From the NCBI GenBank assembly GCA_965203835.1, contig OZ241919.1, positions 62,001 through 126,000 on the forward strand: a DNA stretch of 64,000 nucleotides, given 5' to 3'. The notes under the pieces are model-generated. The model made no database searches. It saw only the letters and a list, made by a program, of their open reading frames with translations, and had not been told where the DNA came from. This document shows positions 53,201 through 60,091 of the stretch, piece after piece (position 1 is the stretch's first letter; every line of letters starts with the position of its first letter). This DNA is from CBDCFV01 sp965203835. Lineage in GTDB: Bacteria > Chloroflexota > Dehalococcoidia > Lucifugimonadales > UBA3495. Made by a program: the position numbers and the translations under genes.

Positions 53201-54140
53201 CTTCAGGGACGCCTTTCCCAACCTGATCAACCTGCTGGACCAAGCCGTGGAGTTGGCCGCATCGCAGGACGAAGGCCCTGAGGACAACTTCGTAGTCAAG
53301 CACCTGCGCGAAGACCTCGCGGGTGGTCAGTCGCCAGTGACCAGTGACCGGGAAGCGATGACTGACCACCAGCCACTGACCACTGAGCACTCCCACCTGT
53401 ACCGCATATTCGGCAGCAAGCCCGGCACCTACGGGGCGGGAATTCTGGCGGCGTTGGACGAGCGGAACTGGGAGACCGTGGAGGATCTGGCAGAGGTGTA
53501 CACCGCATGGGGCGGGTACGCCTACACCCGGCAGGACTTCGGCGTCAGCGCCCGCACGCAATTCCGCCGCCGGTTCAGCCAGATAGTGGTCGCCGCCAAG
53601 AACCAGGACACCCGAGAACACGACATCTTCGACAGCGACGACTACATGCAGTACCACGGCGGCATGATCGCCACCGTGCGCGCCCTGACCGGCCGGAACC
53701 CGCGGGAGTTCTTCGGGGACAGCGCCGACCCCTCCCGGGCCAGGGTCCGCGACCTTCAGGACGAGGCCCGCCGGGTGTTCCGCAGCCGCGTGGTCAACCC
53801 GAAGTGGATCGAGTCCATGAAGCGCCACGGCTACAAGGGTGCCTTCGAACTGGCAGCGACGGTGGACTACATGTTCGGCTATGATGCCACCGCCCAAGTG
53901 GTCGAAGACTGGATGTACGAAGACGTTACCGAAAGCTACGTCCTGGACCCAGAGACCCAGCGGTTCTTCCAGGAAAGCAATCCGTGGGCGTTACGGAGCG
54001 TGGTGGAACGCCTACTGGAAGCCATCGAGCGCGGACTGTGGGAGGAACCTCCGCCCGAGATGCGGGACAAGCTGTTGCAGCTTTACTTGGAGTTGGAGGC
54101 CGATTTGGAGGCCCGCCAGGAAGGACGGCAGGCTGGATGA
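50268..54140 (+). CDS. cobN: cobaltochelatase large subunit CobN
   Basis: This 1290-residue H-type chelatase subunit should insert cobalt into hydrogenobyrinic acid diamide with ATPase partners. It has LPIFSYSLKHNP-like NVLPIFSYSLKHNPEGDG, DVFQADAMIHVGKHGTLEWL, GKGIGLSAACYPEVALQDLP, ILPTGRNFYSVDPNTIPSPV and the late YRIFGSKPGTYGAGI, DVTVRISGFFRDAFPN. TTG 50268 has GGGAGGA upstream. Residues about 1018-1044 are a hydrophilic insertion encoded by a palindromic repeat (53322-53395). It could be taken for the Mg-chelatase subunit BchH, but no bacteriochlorophyll genes are present and cobalt genes surround it. Confidence 0.93.
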   Translation: MTSSTNTDQQRRTMLFVTTADTDILTAERALSGLPDEFPQVVAFNPVNLADSEAQETLLQAVEHAGVAVLRLLGGKRALPDLFDPLVRACQSQGVPLIACPGHQEWDEDLVTACSVPVAEVETVFAYLMRGGVQNLQNLFLFLSDTYFDTSYGHDAPTHLPWEGLYHPDVAEGTGLDDYMRLRFTDGKPNVAVLFYRAHWMSGNLQAIDSLVRRLEGLEANVLPIFSYSLKHNPEGDGQSNRTFTEFLAGPDGTPRVDCIINTMGMSMSELSTEGATIAAGWSVDYLDQLDVPMLQGIVSTGTQEEWDESSLGLGPIDTAMSVALPEFDGRIISVPISFKQETAAAQDGKLAGRLQRYVAHEDRVDYLARLAIKWAKLRVKPNSEKRVAIILSNYPTKDARIGNAVGLDTPASVIRILHELESAGYHVVDIPENGDDLVHRIIERCSNDRDYLTEEQLRMAAGHVTSQQYSEWFQGFPPSVAEEMTEAWGDPPGQVYRSNGSLAIAGIDLGNVFVGLQPPRGFGENPISVYHSPDLAPTHHYIAYYRWIKDVFQADAMIHVGKHGTLEWLPGKGIGLSAACYPEVALQDLPLFYPFIINNPGEGAQAKRRTHATVVDHLIPAMTTADSYGDIARVEQLMDEHYQCQTLDPAKLPLLETQIWELVKQAELHRDLDMDERPEDFGDFILHIDGYLCELKDLQIKDGLHILGEAPEGEQLVGLLCALTRLDISGIPSLRRAVSEALGLDYQVMLSDPAQPVEGALPEAIAQVTQDAPVRTYGDLLEGVEAICRSAYTQLLQQGFQPGAVAPVVRQLLGHEDHQTNTVLEYVANTIYPALLKTPDELGNLLRGLEGRFVPPGPSGAPTRGMANILPTGRNFYSVDPNTIPSPVAWETGKALSEALLEKYLSEEGAYPEMVGMVVWGTSAMRTHGDDIAQILHLLGVRPVWQPESRRVLGLEVIPKEELGHPRIDVTVRISGFFRDAFPNLINLLDQAVELAASQDEGPEDNFVVKHLREDLAGGQSPVTSDREAMTDHQPLTTEHSHLYRIFGSKPGTYGAGILAALDERNWETVEDLAEVYTAWGGYAYTRQDFGVSARTQFRRRFSQIVVAAKNQDTREHDIFDSDDYMQYHGGMIATVRALTGRNPREFFGDSADPSRARVRDLQDEARRVFRSRVVNPKWIESMKRHGYKGAFELAATVDYMFGYDATAQVVEDWMYEDVTESYVLDPETQRFFQESNPWALRSVVERLLEAIERGLWEEPPPEMRDKLLQLYLELEADLEARQEGRQAG
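53322..53370. repeat. palindromic insertion inside cobN
   Basis: GGTGGTCAGT (53322-53331) and ACTGACCACC (53361-53370) are perfect inverted arms. The centre and the following bases repeat CAGTGAC and CACTGAC units. The whole segment keeps the cobN frame open. Confidence 0.8.
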
Positions 54141-54154
54141 TTCCAAAGGAGATA

Positions 54155-54724
54155 ATGTACAGTCAAATGAAAACATGGCGTATGCAATTGAAGCCTTTCT
54201 ACGCTTTAATCGTCGCAGCCCTCTTTCTGGTTGCCCTCATAGCGTGCCAAACCGACGAAGCCACCGTTTCAGGCGTAGGCTCCAGGGCCAGCGCGGAACT
54301 GAAAGCCCCTGATGGTATGATAATTGGCATGGTCAACATGGTGCAGGGCCCCAACGGCGTCCTGGTGTCGGTTGAGGCAACCGGGTTGGTCCCGGGATCT
54401 CACGGCTTCCACATCCACGAAGTGGGCAGTTGCTCGCCGGACTTTTCCGCAGCGGGCGATCACTTCGACCTCGGAGACCGGGCACACGGCTACCTGTTCG
54501 TGGATGGCGACCACCTCGGCGATATGCCCAACATCTACGCCGCCGCCGACGGAACTGCCCGGGCCGACGTATTCAACGACGCTATTAGCCTGGATGCAGA
54601 ACCGGCCAATTCGGTCTTTGATGATGACGGTTCCGCCATCATTATCCACGAAAAAGGCGATACTTACGGTGAGGACGCCGGCGCGGGTGGACGGGTGGCC
54701 TGCGGCGTAATTCTTCCCGGCTAG
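54155..54724 (+). CDS. Cu/Zn superoxide dismutase-like lipoprotein
   Basis: This protein of about 189 residues has a signal peptide ending in the lipobox LIAC (Cys31), so it should be exported and lipid-anchored. The SOD domain shows GSHGFHIHEVGSCSPDFSAA (copper HxH and the disulfide Cys), GDHFDLGDRAHG, GDHLGDMPNI (zinc region) and a late IIHEKGDTYGEDAGAGGRVA with CG. It removes superoxide outside the membrane. ATG 54155 has AGGAG close upstream; ATG 54137 overlaps the cobN stop and is the alternative. It sits in a cobalt gene region directly after cobN, which is unusual. Confidence 0.88.
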   Translation: MYSQMKTWRMQLKPFYALIVAALFLVALIACQTDEATVSGVGSRASAELKAPDGMIIGMVNMVQGPNGVLVSVEATGLVPGSHGFHIHEVGSCSPDFSAAGDHFDLGDRAHGYLFVDGDHLGDMPNIYAAADGTARADVFNDAISLDAEPANSVFDDDGSAIIIHEKGDTYGEDAGAGGRVACGVILPG

Positions 54725-54856
54725 CCAGGGGCTTCCCGGCCCGTGTCCCGATTCTTCCACCAAGGTTCACCGTCTGGTAAAATCGGGGCGGCTGTTTGAA
54801 CGGGCAGCGCCCCAGCGTACACCAACCGTAACGTCAGCGGCTTCTGGAGTAGGACA

Positions 54857-55279
54857 GTGGAAATTGCTGTGGAGCTAATCAAAGAGTTGACCAAAGACGA
54901 ACGGGTCATGTGGGTCGTCGGCGGCGGTCCGGTAGTCAGCGAGAATACCTCCCAGGGCATAAAAGAGCCTGAACTCAGCGGCGGGTATCTCACTGTAGAG
55001 GCCGATAACTGGCATTTCCACGTCCCTGTAGACAAGGTCACCGGAATCCAATTTGTCGAAGCGGAAAGTCACGGCGATCTGTTGTCGTATTACGTCCGGT
55101 TTTCCGGCGACGGCGAAGCCACGCTCCTTCGCGGCTACTTCCCCAACCCATACTTGGACGATAACCTCAAGCGTACCGAGTTGCAGCCGGAGAAGCTCCA
55201 AGCGTTCAACAACATGCGTGCCCGCTACGAAGGGCGCGACGGCATAGTATTTGTGAAGTACCGCCCCCAACAAAAATAA
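54857..55279 (+). CDS. unknown small protein, possibly HemS/HutX-like
   Basis: This 140-residue protein has no signal peptide and no membrane segment. DERVMWVVGGGPVVSEN, HFHVPVDKVTGIQFVEAE and YYVRFSGDGEATLLRGYF alternate like a beta-rich fold. They remind me of the heme-utilisation HutX/ChuX family, but the match is from memory and weak. It starts at GTG 54857. It sits between the SOD gene and the cobalamin riboswitch, so a role in tetrapyrrole or metal handling is possible. I would call it hypothetical. Confidence 0.45.
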   Translation: MEIAVELIKELTKDERVMWVVGGGPVVSENTSQGIKEPELSGGYLTVEADNWHFHVPVDKVTGIQFVEAESHGDLLSYYVRFSGDGEATLLRGYFPNPYLDDNLKRTELQPEKLQAFNNMRARYEGRDGIVFVKYRPQQK

Positions 55280-55283
55280 ATCG

Positions 55284-55312
55284 TTGACTCGATTATTGCC
55301 GTCGGTTATAAT
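55284..55312 (+). promoter_or_regulatory. promoter of the cobalamin-riboswitch transcript
   Basis: TTGACT (55284-55289), a 17-bp spacer and a perfect TATAAT (55307-55312) lie about 45 bp before the aptamer and directly after the preceding stop codon. Confidence 0.75.
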
Positions 55313-55354
55313 CCCGCCACGCAATCAGCAGAATATCTTTAACAATCGAAATGA

Positions 55355-55520
55355 CCTGTACGGTGTCCCGAAGTTATTCGGGATCATGGGGAAGCCGGTG
55401 TAATACCGGCGCGGTCGCGCCACTGTAACCGGATGTTGTAACCATCAGCCTTGGAGGAATCTTCGAGGCAACAACCGAAACAAAACAACTCCGGGAGCCA
55501 GGAACCCACCGTCCAGTATG
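55355..55520 (+). promoter_or_regulatory. cobalamin (adenosylcobalamin) riboswitch
   Basis: The core reads GGGGAAGCCGGTGTAATAC, CCGGCGCGGTCGCGCCACTG, TAACCGG and the B12 box GAGCCAGGAACCC (55495-55507). All are canonical. CGGTG (55361-55365) can pair with the CACCG-like end after the B12 box. It precedes cbtB-cbtA, known targets of this riboswitch. With the terminator that follows, B12 should switch transcription off. Confidence 0.95.
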
Positions 55521-55565
55521 ACTTGACGCACTTCGCGCCAGAGGGTAAGAGTCGAATGAATGCAT

Positions 55566-55594
55566 AAGCCCGCCGGAAGTGCCGGGCTTTTTTA
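55566..55594 (+). terminator. intrinsic terminator of the cobalamin riboswitch
   Basis: AAGCCCG (55566-55572) pairs with CGGGCTT (55583-55589), followed by T and ATT. It lies 46 bases after the aptamer and before the cbtB ribosome site. Confidence 0.85.
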
Positions 55595-55635
55595 TTGTCC
55601 AGTTCCCTAAGCTACCGAAACAAACGGAGGAAAAT

Positions 55636-55830
55636 ATGTTCAATCGCATCGCAAGCGTCGCCACTACCCGGTCCTGGGCCCCTTGGTTGTTGATGGGCGC
55701 GGTAGTCCTGTACGCCGCGGGCTATGTCGACAGCAGCGTCCACGGCGCGGCCATCGGCGCCCCCGCCGTCCTGGGCACCGTCCACGAGTTCTTCCACCAC
55801 GCCAGGCACGTCGCCTTTATGTGCCACTAA
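55636..55830 (+). CDS. cbtB: cobalt transporter subunit CbtB
   Basis: This 64-residue protein has one membrane segment (APWLLMGAVVLYAAGYV) and a His-rich C-terminus (HEFFHHARHVAFMCH), the CbtB signature, thought to bind cobalt. ATG 55636 has GGAGG five bases upstream. It lies behind the cobalamin riboswitch and before cbtA. The pair is predicted to import Co ions for cobalamin synthesis. Confidence 0.92.
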   Translation: MFNRIASVATTRSWAPWLLMGAVVLYAAGYVDSSVHGAAIGAPAVLGTVHEFFHHARHVAFMCH

Positions 55831-55921
55831 GAAATAATCACAATACTCGTCGCGGTACACAAGCCGTCGTACTTGGCCTGCGACTTAGCAATTTAGGCGG
55901 CTTACTTCCCGGACTCAACCT

Positions 55922-55948
55922 GTCATTCCCGCGAAGGCGGGAATCCAT
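55922..55948. repeat. palindromic intergenic repeat
   Basis: GTCATTCCCGCGAAGGCGGG lies between cbtB and cbtA, with GAATCCAT continuing. The inverted arms are TTCCCGC and GCGGGAA. Only 212 bp separate the two genes. Confidence 0.75.
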
Positions 55949-56042
55949 GGGCTTCAGTTGGCGACGAGCTGTTTCATCCGTAATCGACCGGTGCTGATAT
56001 AGTTTCCAAGACCTTGACGCCCATGAGGCGTGGGAGGGCCAC

Positions 56043-56813
56043 GTGGAAAGAGTCTTGCCCACCGCTATGGTTATGGGTCTTATTGCTGGCCTGCTCGTAG
56101 CCGGGTACATGAATATTTTCAATGTGCCCGTCATGGAGTGGGCCATTGACCTTGAGGGCAAAGCGGCCTTGGCCGAGCCCGCAGGCGATGAACAGGAACT
56201 GCCGCTCTCATGGGCTACCAGCCTTGGCGCGCAACGGGTGGGGATGACCTTGGGGCTGGCGGTGGTAGGCGTGCTTTGCGGCGCGGTATTCTCCGGGTTG
56301 TACTACCTTACCCGCCGGGCAACTCCGGGCTGGAGTCCTTGGGCATGGGCCGTGATTGCGGGGTTGCTGGGGTTCTGGTCGGTGTCCATGTTCACCCAGC
56401 TCAAATTCCCCCTCAATCCTCCCGGCGTAGGCGATGAAGGAACATTGCTGGCCCGCCAAGGGTTGCAATTCCTGGTAATCGCCGTCTCCGCGGTCTCAGC
56501 CGCGGCGGTCCTTTACGCTGTGGGCGTTGTGAACCGCACCTCGTCCGGCTCCGACCGTTGGTTGCGCTATGCCAGCATCGGTCTGGCTTATGCGGTGGTC
56601 ATGTTGTTGTTGGGTTTCGCGGTGCCCAACGTGCGCGACGCCGCCCCCGACTGGCTGCCCCCGGCGTTAGTCATCATGTTCCGCACCTTCACCGCCGTCG
56701 GCCACTTCCTCTTGTGGATGGGCATATCCTTCGGCACGGTTGGATACCTGCTGTACCGGCAGAAAGGAATCCATGCTTACCGGCAATCCTCGAATACCGG
56801 CGTCAGAGTATAG
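56043..56813 (+). CDS. cbtA: cobalt transporter subunit CbtA
   Basis: This 256-residue membrane protein has about six hydrophobic segments, starting VLPTAMVMGLIAGLLVAGYM. GMTLGLAVVGVLCGAVFSGL and WSVSMFTQLKFPLNPPGVGD are typical of CbtA, with further segments AYAVVMLLLGFAVPNV and AVGHFLLWMGISFGTVGYLL. The start is GTG 56043 with GGGAGGG upstream. It would form the Co importer with CbtB and be under the same riboswitch unless a separate promoter exists in the gap. Confidence 0.9.
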   Translation: MERVLPTAMVMGLIAGLLVAGYMNIFNVPVMEWAIDLEGKAALAEPAGDEQELPLSWATSLGAQRVGMTLGLAVVGVLCGAVFSGLYYLTRRATPGWSPWAWAVIAGLLGFWSVSMFTQLKFPLNPPGVGDEGTLLARQGLQFLVIAVSAVSAAAVLYAVGVVNRTSSGSDRWLRYASIGLAYAVVMLLLGFAVPNVRDAAPDWLPPALVIMFRTFTAVGHFLLWMGISFGTVGYLLYRQKGIHAYRQSSNTGVRV

Positions 56814-56844
56814 CTGCTTCTGCACGACAATAAAGCCTCTTGCA

Positions 56845-56880
56845 AGAGGGCGGTACTGTCTGGCGCCGCCCTTTCTTTTC
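56845..56880 (+). terminator. intrinsic terminator after cbtA
   Basis: AAGAGGGCGG (56844-56853) pairs with CCGCCCTTT (56866-56874) and is followed by CTTTTC. It would end the cbtBA transcript. Confidence 0.75.
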
Positions 56881-56958
56881 GTCAGACTCTCGTTACGGCG
56901 GAACAACGAACGGTGACCTGCAGGGGGTCTGTGGTAAACTCCACGCTGCCAAAAGATT

Positions 56959-59070
56959 ATGCCGGGAGCCTTGATTTTGCAGGGTGAAAGACCTGAACCT
57001 CGTTTCCCTTTTACCGCCATCGTGGGGCAGACTTCCATGAAGCGTGCCCTACTGCTCAACGCTATTAACACCAAGATTGGCGGTGTCCTCATTCGCGGCA
57101 AAAAGGGCACCGCCAAGTCCACCGCGGTGCGTTCCCTCGCCGCCTTGCTGCCGGAAGTATCGGTGCTGCGCGGCTGCCCTTACAGTTGTTCGCCCGACAT
57201 GCTTCAAGGACTGTGCCAGCTTTGCGAGGGCGGCAGGGTGGAGGCGGACGAGGTCAACCGGCAGGTACGCATCGTGGACCTGCCAGTGGGGGCCACCGAG
57301 GACCGGCTGGTCGGTTCCCTGGACATCGAGCAAGCCATCAAGACCGGTTCCCGCAGCTTTGAGCCGGGCCTCATCGCCACCACCCACCGGGGCATCCTGT
57401 ACGTGGACGAAGTCAACCTTCTCAATGACCATTTGGTTGACGTGTTGCTTGACGCCGCAGCCATGGGCCGCAACTACGTGGAGCGCGAGGGCATATCCGT
57501 CAGCCATGCCGCCGACTTCATCCTCGTTGGCACCATGAACCCGGAGGAAGGGGACCTGCGCCCCCAGCTTCTCGACCGCTTCGGCTTGGCGGTTGAGGTG
57601 GACAGCGCCTTCACCCGCGAAGAACGCCGCCAAGTCGTGCAGCGTCGCATAGCCTACGAGGCCGACCCTTACGGCTTTATGGATGAATGGCAAGCGGCCG
57701 AAGAGGAAGAACGGGAACACGTCCTCGCCAGCCGCAAGCTCCTTCCCCAAGTCCAGGTGGGCGACGACATCCTGGAACTGATTACCGACGTATGCACCGA
57801 GTACCAGGTTGACGGTCTCAGGGCCGACATCGTCATGTACAAGACGGCCAGCACCATCGCCGCCTATGAAGGCCGGACAGAGGTTTCAGCAGAGGATGTG
57901 AGGGAAGCAGCCCAGATGGCGCTACTCCACCGCCAGAGACGGCAGCCCTTCCAGCAACCCCACTTGGCCACTGAACAACTCGACCAGATGATCGACGAGT
58001 TCCAGAACCAACCCCGTGACCGCGAACCCTCAGACCCCGGCTCGGACTCCAGCCCAGACCAGGAAGAGAGCGACCCTGACCCGTCGGACCAGGAACAGCC
58101 CCAACAGAACGCCCAACCCCAGGACCAGGACTTCGAGGTCGGCAATCCCTTCTCAGTACGGTCATTGCAACTGAAGCCACCGGACCACCGCGCCAGAAGG
58201 ACGGGAGGCCGAAGGGCCAAAACGGTCAGCGGCTCTCCCACCGGTCACTACGTCGGCGCACAGCCTCCCAAAGACAACGTTACGGACCTCGCGTTGGACG
58301 CCACCCTCAGGGCCGCCGCCCCGCATCAGCGGGAGCGCCTTGCATCCGCGGGACCTGCGAACAACGTACTTATAGTTGAACCATGGGACATCCGCGAGAA
58401 AGTAAGGGAAACCAAGACAGGCAGTCTTATCCTCTTCGTCGTGGATGCCAGTGGTTCTATGGGTGCGCAACGACGGATGGTGGCCGTGAAAGGGGCCGTA
58501 CTCTCCCTACTCCTCGATGCCTACCAGAGACGAGACCGGGTTGGGCTCATCTCCTTCCGCGGCGCCCACGCCGACCTGTTGCTGCCCCCTACAAGCAGTG
58601 TGGACTTGGCCGAACTCCACCTGCGCGAGATGCCTACCGGCGGGCGCACACCCTTGAGCCGTGGCCTGTACATGGCCTTGGACGTGATTGAAAACGAAAA
58701 GATGAAGAACCACGATGTGCTGCCGCTGCTGGTGCTTCTCTCTGATGGCCGGGCCAATGTCGCTATAGGCGCTTCCGGTCCCGGTAATCCCGCAGGTGAC
58801 AGTCTGCCCGTTGCCGAGGCCAAGGCCGTTGGAGCGTTGGTGAAGCAACAACACATAAATTCTGTGGTGGTGGACACAGAGGCCGACTTCATCCGGCTGG
58901 GTATGGCAAGACACATCGCCGAAGCTATGGGCGCCCATTACCTGAAACTGGAAGACCTGCACGCCGACAGTTTGGCCGACGCCGTGCGGCTCGAGTTGCC
59001 AGCTCCCGACTCTCCGCCGCTTACCCAGCAGGAAATCCAGGGGCTTCTCGACCGGTTGGCCTTGTACTGA
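56959..59070 (+). CDS. fused ChlI/ChlD-type chelatase ATPase subunit
   Basis: This 703-residue protein joins an AAA+ motor and a VWA domain. Residues 15-340 hold Walker A IRGKKGTAKSTAVRSLAALL, Walker B RGILYVDEVNLLNDHLVD and the arginine region GTMNPEEGDLRPQLLDRFGL. Residues 340-390 are an acidic Asp/Pro/Gln linker. The VWA domain follows with LILFVVDASGSMGAQRRM (MIDAS DxSxS) and GGRTPLSRGLYMALDVI. In Mg-chelatase such proteins drive ChlH. Here CobN lies 2.8 kb upstream, so it probably replaces CobS/CobT in cobaltochelatase. The start may also be the TTG at 56971 or 56977. Confidence 0.9.
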   Translation: MPGALILQGERPEPRFPFTAIVGQTSMKRALLLNAINTKIGGVLIRGKKGTAKSTAVRSLAALLPEVSVLRGCPYSCSPDMLQGLCQLCEGGRVEADEVNRQVRIVDLPVGATEDRLVGSLDIEQAIKTGSRSFEPGLIATTHRGILYVDEVNLLNDHLVDVLLDAAAMGRNYVEREGISVSHAADFILVGTMNPEEGDLRPQLLDRFGLAVEVDSAFTREERRQVVQRRIAYEADPYGFMDEWQAAEEEEREHVLASRKLLPQVQVGDDILELITDVCTEYQVDGLRADIVMYKTASTIAAYEGRTEVSAEDVREAAQMALLHRQRRQPFQQPHLATEQLDQMIDEFQNQPRDREPSDPGSDSSPDQEESDPDPSDQEQPQQNAQPQDQDFEVGNPFSVRSLQLKPPDHRARRTGGRRAKTVSGSPTGHYVGAQPPKDNVTDLALDATLRAAAPHQRERLASAGPANNVLIVEPWDIREKVRETKTGSLILFVVDASGSMGAQRRMVAVKGAVLSLLLDAYQRRDRVGLISFRGAHADLLLPPTSSVDLAELHLREMPTGGRTPLSRGLYMALDVIENEKMKNHDVLPLLVLLSDGRANVAIGASGPGNPAGDSLPVAEAKAVGALVKQQHINSVVVDTEADFIRLGMARHIAEAMGAHYLKLEDLHADSLADAVRLELPAPDSPPLTQQEIQGLLDRLALY

Positions 59071-59122
59071 CGTCGGATGGTCGGTTGACCGGAGACCTCC
59101 CTCACAGTTAAAGGAACTTCAA

Positions 59123-59950
59123 ATGTCGTTCAGCAAGCGAAACATAGCCATTATCGCCGTGGTAGTCCTGATTCCCGTGCTGGTGGTCGGGTGGTGGCTT
59201 CTGTCACCCCTGTTCATAAGCAAGACCGTAGATGAGGAATTCCCCTTTTCAGCGTCGGCGGTAGTCCCTGAAAACATGGAACGTAAGGACGTGGAAATGG
59301 TCATGTCCCGCATGGCCGAGATGGGGGAACAGGTAGACGAACCCATGATGAAAATGGAGGATATGAGCTCGGGCGCTGGTGAAATGATGGACAGCCCGAT
59401 GATGGACGCTGTCGCTGACACCGCTGCCGCCGGTGCCGCTCAAGACCTGTCCGAGGATATGGCGCCGTACATGCCCCAAGGTATGCCGGCCACTACCGAG
59501 CAGGTAATGGTCCAGGTCATGGCTGACAGGATCAAGGAGAACTTGGAAGAGGCCATGACCGAGGCGATGGCCCAGCCGCCGGCAGACCCTCCGGCGCCGG
59601 TTGGCCTGAAGCAGGGTGAATTTACCGACGCCGACCGTTTCCACCAGGGCAGCGGCCAAGCCACCATATACCGGCTTCCCGACGGCTCTCACGTACTCAG
59701 ATTGGAGAACTTGGACGTCACCAACGGACCGGACTTGCGCGTCATTCTTTCACCCAGCCCAAATCCCGAAAGTAGCGCGGACGTCAAGGCTCAAGGCTAC
59801 GTCGAACTGGACAAGCTCAAGGGGAACAGGGGCAACCAGAACTACCCTATTCCAGCGGGATTCGACGTAGGGCCAATCCAGAGCGTCGTCATCTACTGCA
59901 AGCCCTTCAAGGTGATTTTCAGCATAGCGTCCCTCCAGCAAGCGGGATAG
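59123..59950 (+). CDS. membrane-anchored Met-rich DM13-domain protein
   Basis: This 275-residue protein has an N-terminal membrane anchor (IAIIAVVVLIPVLVVGWWLL) and the rest is outside. Residues about 55-150 are rich in Met and acidic residues (MSRMAEMGEQVDEPMMKMED), possibly a copper- or metal-binding region. The end is a DM13 domain (FHQGSGQATIYRLPDGSHVL, GPDLRVILSPSP and SVVIYCKPFKVIFS with the conserved Cys), thought to work in electron transfer. AAGGA precedes the ATG. It follows the chelatase gene after 52 bp; the functional link is unknown. Confidence 0.8.
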   Translation: MSFSKRNIAIIAVVVLIPVLVVGWWLLSPLFISKTVDEEFPFSASAVVPENMERKDVEMVMSRMAEMGEQVDEPMMKMEDMSSGAGEMMDSPMMDAVADTAAAGAAQDLSEDMAPYMPQGMPATTEQVMVQVMADRIKENLEEAMTEAMAQPPADPPAPVGLKQGEFTDADRFHQGSGQATIYRLPDGSHVLRLENLDVTNGPDLRVILSPSPNPESSADVKAQGYVELDKLKGNRGNQNYPIPAGFDVGPIQSVVIYCKPFKVIFSIASLQQAG

Positions 59951-60091
59951 CGGCTTACACGTCTCCTCCGGTTTAATCCCTATGGAACAATCCCTTGTTG
60001 CCGCGATATTCAATCTTGGCCGTACTTGGGTTACACTATTGATGGTTGCATAAGTGTATATACAAGTCTTTGCGGCCCTTGATCAATCGCA

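Noticed and set aside
51369..53897. 842-codon open frame on the minus strand
   Set aside because: It is antisense to cobN. It is low in recognisable motifs and rich in Val, Gly, Leu and His as expected from the complement of a GC-rich gene.
50268..59070. Bacteriochlorophyll synthesis (BchH with BchI/D)
   Set aside because: cbiE, cbtAB and a cobalamin riboswitch surround the genes, and no other bch gene is present.
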